This document shows, piece after piece, positions 1 to 5,763 of a DNA stretch of 11,742 bases. Source of the stretch: an uncultured Methanomassiliicoccales archaeon (lineage in GTDB: Archaea > Thermoplasmatota > Thermoplasmata > SG8-5). The notes below the pieces were generated by a model. The model was not told where the DNA came from. It did not search any database and worked only from the letters and a program-made list of their open reading frames with translations. The DNA lies in assembly GCA_938004075.1 (NCBI GenBank), contig CALKWP010000027.1, positions 1 to 11,742 on the forward strand, written 5' to 3'. The translations under genes were made by a program, and so were the position numbers. Numbering within the stretch: position 1 is the first letter of the stretch; each line of letters opens with the position of its first letter.

Positions 1-51
1 ATACGAGATTGTGATTCGTGACTGGAGTTCAGACGTGTGCTCTTCCGATCT
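1..51 (+). other. Illumina P7/TruSeq adapter with 8-nt index (contamination)
   Basis: Bases 1-9 (ATACGAGAT) are the 3' end of the Illumina P7 flow-cell primer, bases 10-17 are an 8-base index, and bases 18-51 match the full 34-base TruSeq read-2 adapter, ending in CTCTTCCGATCT. Any peptide predicted here carries the familiar adapter-derived string DWSSDVCSSDL. This is synthetic sequence and should be trimmed; genomic sequence begins at 52. It also explains why the neighbouring minus-strand gene stops abruptly. Confidence 0.98.
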
Positions 52-233
52 TGCTTTTGCCTCTCAGACGTTGCAAAACCGCCGATGGACACGTCACCGG
101 GGGACAGGCCGGCTTTTGAGGCGAAGCCCCTCACGACATCGCCCATGCCTATCTTGGAGAATCCCTGCAGAAGGGCCATCTGAACAAACACATCCTTCCC
201 GGAACCTGGCATTCCGACCACAATCACAATCAT
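52..233 (-). CDS. UPF0200-type P-loop nucleoside-kinase-like protein, N-terminal fragment
   Basis: Sixty codons are visible, starting at the ATG whose complement is 231-233. The protein opens with a buried beta strand (MIVIVV) and a Walker A loop, GMPGSGKD at residues 7-14, followed by SKIGMGDVVRGFA. This order, P-loop then a MGDVVR motif, is characteristic of the archaeal UPF0200 family, which is related to adenylate and dephospho-CoA kinases. The substrate is not known, so a nucleotide-dependent kinase or NTPase role is inferred. Family members are usually about 180-190 residues, so two thirds is missing because the contig ends in adapter sequence; this is not evidence of a pseudogene. A GAGG Shine-Dalgarno overlaps the stop of the upstream gene, and the 9-base spacing indicates one operon with the 89-residue protein. 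Confidence 0.85.
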
Positions 234-242
234 AGAGATTCC

Positions 243-512
243 TCAAATCGGCGATATGCTCTCGAAATATTCGGGGGCCTGGCGTCTCAGAAGCGTCATC
301 ATGAAGTTGCGTTTTTTGTTTGCTTCGGATTTGCCAAGGAACATCTCCATGGCATCGGTCATCCGCTCGATGAACTGCATGGCCTCCTTCGGAGTGAGGT
401 CCTCCGGCGTTGTGCCTATCTCAGCCAGCTGTTTCTTTATAGCGTAAGATAGTATAGGGGATGTTGATTCAAAATCAGTCTCGATCTCGGATATGAAGGC
501 CTTTCCGTCCAT
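243..512 (-). CDS. Conserved-looking 89-aa protein of unknown function
   Basis: I do not recognise the family. The reading frame is open back to a TTG at 545, but I prefer the ATG at 512. It has GGAG (517-520) four bases upstream, and a TATA-like element near 547-560 would put the transcript start about 15 bases before it, leaving the TTG upstream of or at the transcript edge. The product is predicted to be almost wholly alpha-helical and mixed-charge, with a motif EDLTPKEAMQFIERM near the middle and a basic segment (KSEANKKRN) near residues 61-69. There is no signal peptide, membrane span or cysteine pair. It lies directly upstream of and probably co-transcribed with the UPF0200-like gene, so a functional link is possible but only inferred. 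Confidence 0.72.
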   Translation of the reverse strand: MDGKAFISEIETDFESTSPILSYAIKKQLAEIGTTPEDLTPKEAMQFIERMTDAMEMFLGKSEANKKRNFMMTLLRRQAPEYFESISPI

Positions 513-546
513 TTTTCTCCGGTTTCCCGAGAGGGTAAGAATCAAT

Positions 547-560
547 GATATATTTAATAT
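547..560 (-). promoter_or_regulatory. TATA box for the 89-aa / UPF0200-like operon
   Basis: On the minus strand this reads ATATTAAATATATC, an A/T-only core typical of an archaeal box A. Counting about 26 bases from its centre puts the transcription start near 527, which leaves a short leader containing GGAG before the ATG at 512. The assignment is positional only. The 94 bases between 546 and 639 are shared with the divergent STAND gene, for which I see no equally good TATA box; TTAATG at 610-615 is the only weak candidate. Confidence 0.55.
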
Positions 561-639
561 TCCTGCGCATAACTATCAATAATTCATAAACATCAATCAC
601 CAGTAAGATTAATGTAGTGTTATCTCATTACAGGGTCCA

Positions 640-3138
640 ATGGGAGAGAGAGTACTCACGGTGAGGGACAGGATAATTGTGCATCTGTCCGCATTCAACA
701 GGTATGCGGATGAATTCGAATGCCCTGAAGAGATGTGCCAATCCGGAATTTCAATGGCCATCGGCAAATCAAGGGCCCACATCACGCTAGAGCTCAATCG
801 AATGAAGGAAGCTGGCCTGGTTTACGAAAGGAATGCTCGCATCAAGGGCGCGAAGTCCAAACGGAAAACTTACCTCCTCACGCAAGCTGGAATTCTCAGG
901 AACAGCGAGATAAACAATTACCTGGACACATTCAAAATAGAGATGGATACTGAAAATGGGCCAAGGATTTTTCCGGGAACTGAAGCGGCGGACTTCCTGA
1001 GGTCGAAGTTCGGCATGCTGAGAGTGAATGCGGTGGACAGCATTCTGGATTCCGGCGGCGGCGTTCTGGACCTCTCCACAATTGGCAAACCACCCCCAAA
1101 AAATGATGGCTCGTGCGATAATATGCCACCCAGGCTGGAAAAATTTATTCCAAGAAAAGAGATGGAAAAAATTGTTGACATACTGGACCGGGACAATCCC
1201 AACACGCTGATGCTTCTGGGCATACCGGGCATTGGCAAAACCGCATTGCTGGCTGAACTGGCCTGGACACGGGCTTCGGGCTCGCCTGTCATGTACAGAA
1301 GACTCTACCCGTTCGATTCGCCAGTTTCCGTTTTCAAGAGCATTGCGGAATTCATGGAAGGGAAAGGAGCGCCCGGGTTGCGACGGATGATGAACAACCT
1401 CCAGAACATCGATTATCCCGAAGCGAAAATCCACATATCCAGGTTCCTTGAAAATGGCAAATACCTGCTCATTTTTGATGAATTTGAGAATGCGCCCGTG
1501 TCTCTCTCTCCGATATTCACACATCTAATGGAAATTGTGAAAAACACTGGCTCTTGCATCATCATCTCCTCATCGAGGAAGGGTGGCTTTTATTCGCACA
1601 GAAATCTGACCCTGGAAGACGACATCCGGGAAATCACCATGGAACCGCTGGACAATGATTCTTCGAGGAAAATCCTGGGCGGCAATGTCATATCGGAAGA
1701 GCACCTGAAAATCGCCGGGGGACATCCCCTGACCTTGAGATTGCTTGCAGCCGGCATGGCTCCTGTCAACCTTGCCAGTTACATAGAGAATGATATTCTT
1801 GGAAAAGATTCGGACATGGCAAAACTTTGCAGACTAGCATCCGTATTGAGGAAGCCATTCTTGCCGGACGATCTGGAGATGCTCGGGTTTTCAAAAGCCG
1901 CCGATATCAAGGACAATATCGCATTCGAAGCCCAGCCAGGCGGTGGTTATCTTCTCCACTCTGCCATATCCTCGATAATGATTGCGTCAACCAGCAAACG
2001 CATGCTGAGAGAACTGCATTCCAGGGCCGCTGAATTCTATTCCCGAGAGAATGCAGATGCCCACGAGGCAATGCATCATCTCATTCAGGCAAATCGAATA
2101 GAAGAAACCAGAAAATTTGCGCTTGCTAACTCGGAAGCATTGCTGGCATCCGAGAATCAGGAGGAACTGGCGAGCATCATGGAACTTGTTCTCTGGGGCG
2201 GCTGCGAATCCGTGGAACTGATGGAGCTGGCATCGGAAATCATGGATAGAGCCGGAAAATGGGAGCGCGCCGGAAAACTAGCTATGGAGATAGAGAAATG
2301 CGTGCCCGGAACGGCAATATCAATCAAATCCAGGATACTGAGGGCGAACATCCTGGGCAAGACGGGTGAGCTGAAGAAATCGTTATCTATTCTTGATGAG
2401 ATGGATGGATACTCGGATGATTCCGAACTGCCAGCCAGGATCCAATACATCAGGTCAAGCACCCTGAGGCGTCTTGGCCGCATCGATGAAGCGAAAAAAG
2501 CTTGCAAAAAAGCCATCGCGCTCTCAAAAGGCCCGAAGCGGATTTCACTCCATGCCCAATGCCAGATGGAAAACGCAATGATCTTCACGGCGGAAGGGAA
2601 GCATCAGAAAGCGCTGACCCTTCTGGAGTCTGCGAAGAAGGATTTCGAGAAGATGGGTAGCGTTCAGGACATGATACGCTGCGACATCAATTTGGGTATG
2701 GTGCTGCGGGCCTGTGACAGGATTGAGGATGCAATCACTGTTCTTGAAAGGGCCGCGAAAGCGTCTGAGAGAGCCGGGCTCAACCGATTCAAAGCCCATG
2801 CGCTGGCTAATCTAACAGACTTGCTCAACCGGACTCGCCAATTCGAGCGCTCCGCAACTCTGGCAAGGGAGGCAATTTCCATATTCACCGGACTGGGGGA
2901 GCCATTGATGCAGGCCGCCGCAATGCTGAACCTCTGCGGGGCGGAAGCGGGCCTGGGCCGCAAGGAATCCGCCTTGGGAATAATGAAGGAGGCAATCGCA
3001 CTGCTAGATGACAAGGAACTTCTCAAAACGAGAGGCTCCTGGGTGGCGGAATGCGCAGACATTCTGAGGGGGATGGGGGAAGATGCGAAGGCCGATGAAT
3101 TGCTAGCAAGGTACACGCCCGATAATAATTCATTTTGA
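640..3138 (+). CDS. Winged-helix / STAND ATPase / TPR regulator
   Basis: This 832-residue protein has three parts. Residues 1-85 resemble a MarR-like winged helix, with the recognition region around KSRAHITLELNRMKEAGLV followed by a basic wing. Residues about 170-400 form a STAND-type P-loop ATPase: Walker A is GIPGIGKT at 194-201, Walker B is LLIFDEFE with D280-E281, a sensor-like strand is CIIISSSR, and the STAND signature is GGHPLTL at 360-366. From about 555 to 830 helical pairs of roughly 35-40 residues (LGRIDEAKKACKKAI, EGKHQKALTLLESA, CDRIEDAITVLERA) are TPR repeats. STAND proteins act as NTP-driven switches that sense a ligand or partner through the repeats; with a DNA-binding N-terminus, a MalT-like transcription activator role is inferred. 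The ATG at 640 is the first after an in-frame TAG at 616. Lysine codons are mainly AAA, unlike AAG-rich neighbours. The regulated genes are unknown; the divergent operon is the obvious candidate. Confidence 0.85.
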   Translation: MGERVLTVRDRIIVHLSAFNRYADEFECPEEMCQSGISMAIGKSRAHITLELNRMKEAGLVYERNARIKGAKSKRKTYLLTQAGILRNSEINNYLDTFKIEMDTENGPRIFPGTEAADFLRSKFGMLRVNAVDSILDSGGGVLDLSTIGKPPPKNDGSCDNMPPRLEKFIPRKEMEKIVDILDRDNPNTLMLLGIPGIGKTALLAELAWTRASGSPVMYRRLYPFDSPVSVFKSIAEFMEGKGAPGLRRMMNNLQNIDYPEAKIHISRFLENGKYLLIFDEFENAPVSLSPIFTHLMEIVKNTGSCIIISSSRKGGFYSHRNLTLEDDIREITMEPLDNDSSRKILGGNVISEEHLKIAGGHPLTLRLLAAGMAPVNLASYIENDILGKDSDMAKLCRLASVLRKPFLPDDLEMLGFSKAADIKDNIAFEAQPGGGYLLHSAISSIMIASTSKRMLRELHSRAAEFYSRENADAHEAMHHLIQANRIEETRKFALANSEALLASENQEELASIMELVLWGGCESVELMELASEIMDRAGKWERAGKLAMEIEKCVPGTAISIKSRILRANILGKTGELKKSLSILDEMDGYSDDSELPARIQYIRSSTLRRLGRIDEAKKACKKAIALSKGPKRISLHAQCQMENAMIFTAEGKHQKALTLLESAKKDFEKMGSVQDMIRCDINLGMVLRACDRIEDAITVLERAAKASERAGLNRFKAHALANLTDLLNRTRQFERSATLAREAISIFTGLGEPLMQAAAMLNLCGAEAGLGRKESALGIMKEAIALLDDKELLKTRGSWVAECADILRGMGEDAKADELLARYTPDNNSF

Positions 3139-3148
3139 CCCTCAAGCG

Positions 3149-3157
3149 TTAAATATT
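3149..3157 (+). promoter_or_regulatory. TATA box for gltX, leaderless arrangement
   Basis: TTAAATATT lies in the 32-base gap after the STAND gene. Its centre is 18 bases before the ATG at 3171 and 24 before the ATG at 3177. With the usual archaeal spacing of about 25 bases from TATA to start site, the transcript would begin essentially at the second ATG. No Shine-Dalgarno is visible between them. This implies an independent, probably leaderless gltX transcript. Confidence 0.6.
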
Positions 3158-3170
3158 CCGTTCCGATGCA

Positions 3171-4862
3171 ATGACGATGTCCGATTTGGAGTCAATAGCA
3201 AGGAAATTCGCCCTCCAGAATGCGCTGGAATATGATGGAAAAGCCAGCCCGGGACCTGTCATAGGCCGCATCATGAACGAGATGCCGGAGATGAAGGCAA
3301 AGGCCAGGGAAGTCTCAGAGGTTGCCAGGGCGGCGATCGCTGAAGTCAATTCCATGGGCATTGATGCGCAGAAGATAGAATTGGAGAAACTGGCGCCCGA
3401 GATGCTCCTCAAGAAGAAGAAGGAAGATATCGTCAGGGAACTTCCCCCGCTGGAGAATGCCGAGAACGGCGTTGTCATGCGGCTGGCGCCCAACCCCTCC
3501 GGGCCGCTGCACATAGGCCACACCAGGATGGCCATACTCAATGACGAGTACGTAAAGCGGTACGGCGGAAAACTCATCGTCCGTATGGAGGACACAAACC
3601 CGCCGACGGTTTATCCTGATGGCTACAGGATGATATGCGAGGACCTGGATTATCTCGAGGTCAAGTATCACGAGGTTGTCAACCAGAGCTCAAGGTTCGA
3701 AATTTATTATGAATACGCGGAGAAGATACTTGCTGCCGGCCACGGGTACATGTGCACCTGCCCCGAAGAGCAGTGGCGCAAGGAGAAGGACGAGCGCCGC
3801 GAATGCCCGCACCGGAACACCGAACCAGGCGTTAACGTGGACCTCTGGAGGAAGTTCCTGGCCGGTGAGTTCCAGGCCCATGAGATATCCATGGTTGTCA
3901 AGACCGACATAAATCACCCCAATCCGGCGGTGCGCGATTTCGTGGCCATGCGCATGGTTGATGAACCCCACCCGCTCACCGGCACAAAATACAAAGTCTA
4001 CCCATTGTACAATTTCTCGGTCGCGATTGATGATCACCTGATGGGCATGACCCATGTGCTCAGGGGCAAGGACCATCTCAACAACACGCTGCGCCAGATA
4101 TATGTTTACGAGCACATGGGCTGGAAGAAGCCCGTGTTCCTGCATTACGGATGGGTTTCCATTGATGATACGGTTCTCAGCACTCGCCAGATAAAAGCCT
4201 CCATCGCGAAAGGCGAGTACACGGGCTGGGACGATTGCCGTCTCGGCACCGTTGCGGCGCTGGCGAAGCGTGGAATAGCGCCGGGCGCCATCCGCCAGTA
4301 TTGGAAGGATGTCGGCACGAAAGCCGTGGACATAAAATTCTCCTGGGAAAACCTATACGCCATGAACAGGGACATCATCGACCAGGGCGCCGCAAGGCTG
4401 TTCTTTGTCAGGGACCCTGTGGAGAAGAGCATAACCGGCGCGAAAATGCTGCAATCCAAAGCGCCGCTCCACCCTCAGCGCCCGGAGCTCGGAATGAGGG
4501 AAGTTAAACTTGAGGGGGACATTAGAGTCTTCCTGACAGCTGAAGATGCAACTGACCTCAAGCCAGGCACCATTCTGAGGCTCAAGGATCTGGGCAACAT
4601 GGAAGTGTTGGATGGCCATGAACACAGGTACATCGGGAACGACCTGGCTGTCCTGAAGCAGGGCGCGAGAATTGTTCACTGGGTGGGGCCTGAGTCGATT
4701 CCAACCAAAGTCCATATGCCGGACGGCACAACAGTCACCGGGCTTGCCGAGAAGGAAGCGCTGAAGTACCTGGGAAAGGTCGTCCAGTTCGAGAGGTTCG
4801 GTTTCGTTAAGCTGGATTCCCGCGATGAAAAAGGCATAGCCGCCTTCTTCACGAACAAATAA
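3171..4862 (+). CDS. gltX: Glutamyl-tRNA synthetase, archaeal type
   Basis: This class I aminoacyl-tRNA synthetase charges tRNA-Glu with glutamate; in archaea the enzyme is typically non-discriminating and also makes Glu-tRNA-Gln for GatDE amidation. The archaeal-specific helical N-terminal extension (about residues 1-100) precedes the Rossmann catalytic core with PNPSGPLHIGHTRMAILN, whose HIGH box is residues 114-117, and RMEDTNPP soon after. The second signature is a degenerate KMSKS loop, LSTRQIKA from residue 336. The C-terminal beta-barrel anticodon-binding region runs from about 430 to the end. The length of 561-563 residues is normal for the family. Two ATGs are possible; 3177 (MSDLESIARKF) fits the TATA spacing better and would drop two residues. 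The cysteine/histidine-containing insert CTCPEEQWRKEKDERRECPH is typical of the family's acceptor-binding region. Confidence 0.96.
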   Translation: MTMSDLESIARKFALQNALEYDGKASPGPVIGRIMNEMPEMKAKAREVSEVARAAIAEVNSMGIDAQKIELEKLAPEMLLKKKKEDIVRELPPLENAENGVVMRLAPNPSGPLHIGHTRMAILNDEYVKRYGGKLIVRMEDTNPPTVYPDGYRMICEDLDYLEVKYHEVVNQSSRFEIYYEYAEKILAAGHGYMCTCPEEQWRKEKDERRECPHRNTEPGVNVDLWRKFLAGEFQAHEISMVVKTDINHPNPAVRDFVAMRMVDEPHPLTGTKYKVYPLYNFSVAIDDHLMGMTHVLRGKDHLNNTLRQIYVYEHMGWKKPVFLHYGWVSIDDTVLSTRQIKASIAKGEYTGWDDCRLGTVAALAKRGIAPGAIRQYWKDVGTKAVDIKFSWENLYAMNRDIIDQGAARLFFVRDPVEKSITGAKMLQSKAPLHPQRPELGMREVKLEGDIRVFLTAEDATDLKPGTILRLKDLGNMEVLDGHEHRYIGNDLAVLKQGARIVHWVGPESIPTKVHMPDGTTVTGLAEKEALKYLGKVVQFERFGFVKLDSRDEKGIAAFFTNK

Positions 4863-4913
4863 GAGCAATAATCAGCAACTATAGCGGCATGCCCGGTCTG
4901 TGAGGGCCAGGTT

Positions 4914-4964
4914 TTGAATATTGATTCAACCAAGTGTGCTTGACCCCGCGTTCTGGGGCATTTT
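4914..4964 (+). terminator. Possible gltX 3' hairpins
   Basis: Two short inverted repeats follow gltX: TTGAAT-ATTG-ATTCAA (4914-4929) and CCCC-GCGTTCT-GGGG (4944-4958), the second followed by CATTTT. The stems are short and the T run is weak, so this is a tentative end for gltX mRNA. The rest of 4863-5007 shows no gene. Confidence 0.3.
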
Positions 4965-5007
4965 GAACACATCCATGGAGAAAAGCGCCTGCCAGGCCAG
5001 AGTGACA

Positions 5008-5053
5008 ATTAGAAGAAAATAGAAAATGGTGGAACGACCTTTCAGCCGTTCCA
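5008..5053 (-). terminator. Hairpin plus T-rich tract, terminator of the 73-aa gene
   Basis: On the minus strand TGGAACG (5047-5053) pairs perfectly with CGTTCCA (5030-5036) across a 10-base loop, and is followed by CCATTTTCTATTTTCTTCT. The pyrimidine and T-rich run after a stem matches archaeal termination signals. It lies 36 bases past the stop codon of the small gene at 5089. Confidence 0.6.
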
Positions 5054-5065
5054 TTACGTTGAATT

Positions 5066-5085
5066 TCAATGAATCATTTCATTGA
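5066..5085 (-). repeat. 8-bp inverted repeat just after the 73-aa gene
   Basis: TCAATGAA (5066-5073), a TCAT loop and TTCATTGA (5078-5085) form a perfect 8-bp stem that starts three bases after the stop codon of the minus-strand small gene. It could protect the mRNA 3' end or help termination together with the hairpin at 5030-5053. It is A/T-rich and of modest stability. Confidence 0.5.
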
Positions 5086-5088
5086 GTT

Positions 5089-5310
5089 TCATTCTCCGTC
5101 AGTAAACTGGCAGAGGCTTGTCACTTCCCTGTCCCCCACCAGTATCTGGGAGACCTTGTCCGCATTGGCTACCAGGCTGACGAATTGGCGTCCGTCTTTC
5201 CCGGACACCTTCTGCGCCTTGGCAAAGGCATCCGCGTCTATGCTCAAGTTCAGGGCTCCGCCGCTCTTGCTCTTCCGCACATAGCCGACCAGTTGCGATT
5301 TTGTGGTCAT
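5089..5310 (-). CDS. 73-aa protein of unknown function, strongly translated
   Basis: I do not recognise this family with certainty. The start is firm: the ATG at 5310 directly follows an in-frame TGA, and AAGGAGGTGA sits at the ideal distance upstream. The protein begins MTTKSQLVGYVRKSKSGG and alternates short hydrophobic strands (ALNLSID, FVSLVAN, SQILVG) with charged turns, suggesting a small beta-rich fold. The first 20 residues are basic and the C-terminus (QFTDGE) is acidic. It has no signal peptide or membrane span, and a single cysteine near the end. It is a self-contained transcription unit with its own TATA box, long leader and terminator, lying between gltX and the antiporter, which points to an abundant or tightly controlled product. 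A nucleic-acid-binding role would fit the size and basic N-terminus but is speculation. Confidence 0.82.
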   Translation of the reverse strand: MTTKSQLVGYVRKSKSGGALNLSIDADAFAKAQKVSGKDGRQFVSLVANADKVSQILVGDREVTSLCQFTDGE

Positions 5311-5314
5311 TCAT

Positions 5315-5326
5315 TTCACCTCCTTT
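5315..5326 (-). promoter_or_regulatory. Near-perfect Shine-Dalgarno of the 73-aa gene
   Basis: The minus strand reads AAAGGAGGTGAA, containing GGAGGTGA, which is complementary to the 3' end of 16S rRNA. The GGAGG core ends eight bases before the ATG at 5310. It is preceded by an A-rich single-strand-like run (5331-5338). It is the strongest ribosome site in the window and decides the start codon. Confidence 0.85.
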
Positions 5327-5362
5327 TGATTTTTTTTTGCTTTTGTGAAAGCAGGCGATTTC

Positions 5363-5395
5363 TCAAATGATGCCGGTACCGGCACCGAATCTCAA
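5363..5395 (-). CDS. Possible 10-codon leader ORF upstream of the 73-aa gene
   Basis: A TTG codon at 5395 is preceded, with a six-base spacer, by GGAGGT (5402-5407). It opens a reading frame encoding MRFGAGTGII before TGA at 5363-5365. It ends 52 bases before the main ATG. The ORF contains the whole 14-base palindrome at 5371-5384, so ribosome passage would melt that hairpin. The strong Shine-Dalgarno is the only reason to consider it; such a short frame could arise by chance, and a TTG start is weaker than ATG. Confidence 0.3.
   Translation of the reverse strand: MRFGAGTGII
5371..5384 (-). repeat. 14-base perfect palindrome in the small gene's leader
   Basis: TGCCGGTACCGGCA is its own reverse complement. 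As RNA it can fold as a 5-bp stem with a GUAC loop, or dimerise; as DNA it could bind a dimeric regulator. It lies about 60 bases downstream of the inferred transcription start. A second small hairpin, GCTTT-CACA-AAAGC on the minus strand (5339-5352), follows it before the A-rich tract and Shine-Dalgarno. Confidence 0.6.
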
Positions 5396-5467
5396 AATTC
5401 GACCTCCGTTTGTTTGTTCCGCCGCCGGCAACGGGGGCTCGGCAGCAATATCGATGATGAGAGCATA

Positions 5468-5476
5468 GCATATAAA
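5468..5476 (-). promoter_or_regulatory. Probable TATA box of the 73-aa gene
   Basis: The minus strand reads TTTATATGC, the best box A match upstream of the small gene. The usual spacing would put the start site near 5445, giving a leader of about 135 bases. No better element is seen nearer the gene. 5477-5615 shows no convincing gene or repeat; the short open frame there (5392-5580) has no codon or ribosome-site support. Confidence 0.45.
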
Positions 5477-5630
5477 CATGAACAGAGGGTCGCCGAAAGT
5501 ATTCTGGCCTGATAATTCAACGGAAAACATGGATGCCTGTTCAATGCATTAAGAAATCGATGCAGTTTCACAATGCACATGGAATGAAATCGCGCAACTT
5601 GGTCATGACTGCATATTTTAATTAAAAAAG

Positions 5631-5653
5631 ATTATATATATTCCTGAATATAT
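5631..5653 (+). promoter_or_regulatory. Antiporter promoter: TATA box inside an 18-base palindrome
   Basis: ATTATATATATTCC is a good TATA box, and the overlapping ATATATTC-CT-GAATATAT (5636-5653) is an 8+8-base perfect inverted repeat with a two-base centre. A palindrome covering box A is the classical geometry of an archaeal repressor site, since binding would exclude TBP. The inferred start near 5662 leaves a leader of about 100 bases before the ATG at 5764. The A/T content means part of the symmetry could be chance. Confidence 0.5.
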
Positions 5654-5763
5654 CCTATGGTGACAACACAATCTAAAAAACACAATTCGGCGGATAGATC
5701 GAGGGCAAACCTTCGCTCTTGAGAAGATCTGCAGGAAGTGGATGGGACTTGGAAATCGAAGCG

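Noticed and set aside
11..235. 74-codon plus-strand open frame at the left end
   Set aside because: It begins in adapter sequence and runs antisense to the P-loop gene; the peptide is the known adapter artefact.
787..1524. 245-codon minus-strand frame inside the STAND gene
   Set aside because: It is antisense to clear STAND motifs, has no recognisable domain and no ribosome site.
5099..5314. 71-codon frame overlapping the 73-aa gene, starting at the ATG at 5314
   Set aside because: The Shine-Dalgarno is also near this ATG, but the product is low-complexity (Gly, Arg, Gln-rich), whereas the other frame has protein-like strand patterning and a normal composition.
5392..5580. 62-codon minus-strand frame in the intergenic region
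   Set aside because: It has no ribosome site, an odd Cys/Ser/Arg-rich composition, and overlaps the inferred promoter and leader of the 73-aa gene.
4863..5763. Mobile element, CRISPR array or origin in the largest non-coding stretch
   Set aside because: There is no transposase, terminal repeat with target duplication, spaced direct repeats or iterated origin boxes; the inverted repeats seen are explained by promoters, leader and terminators.
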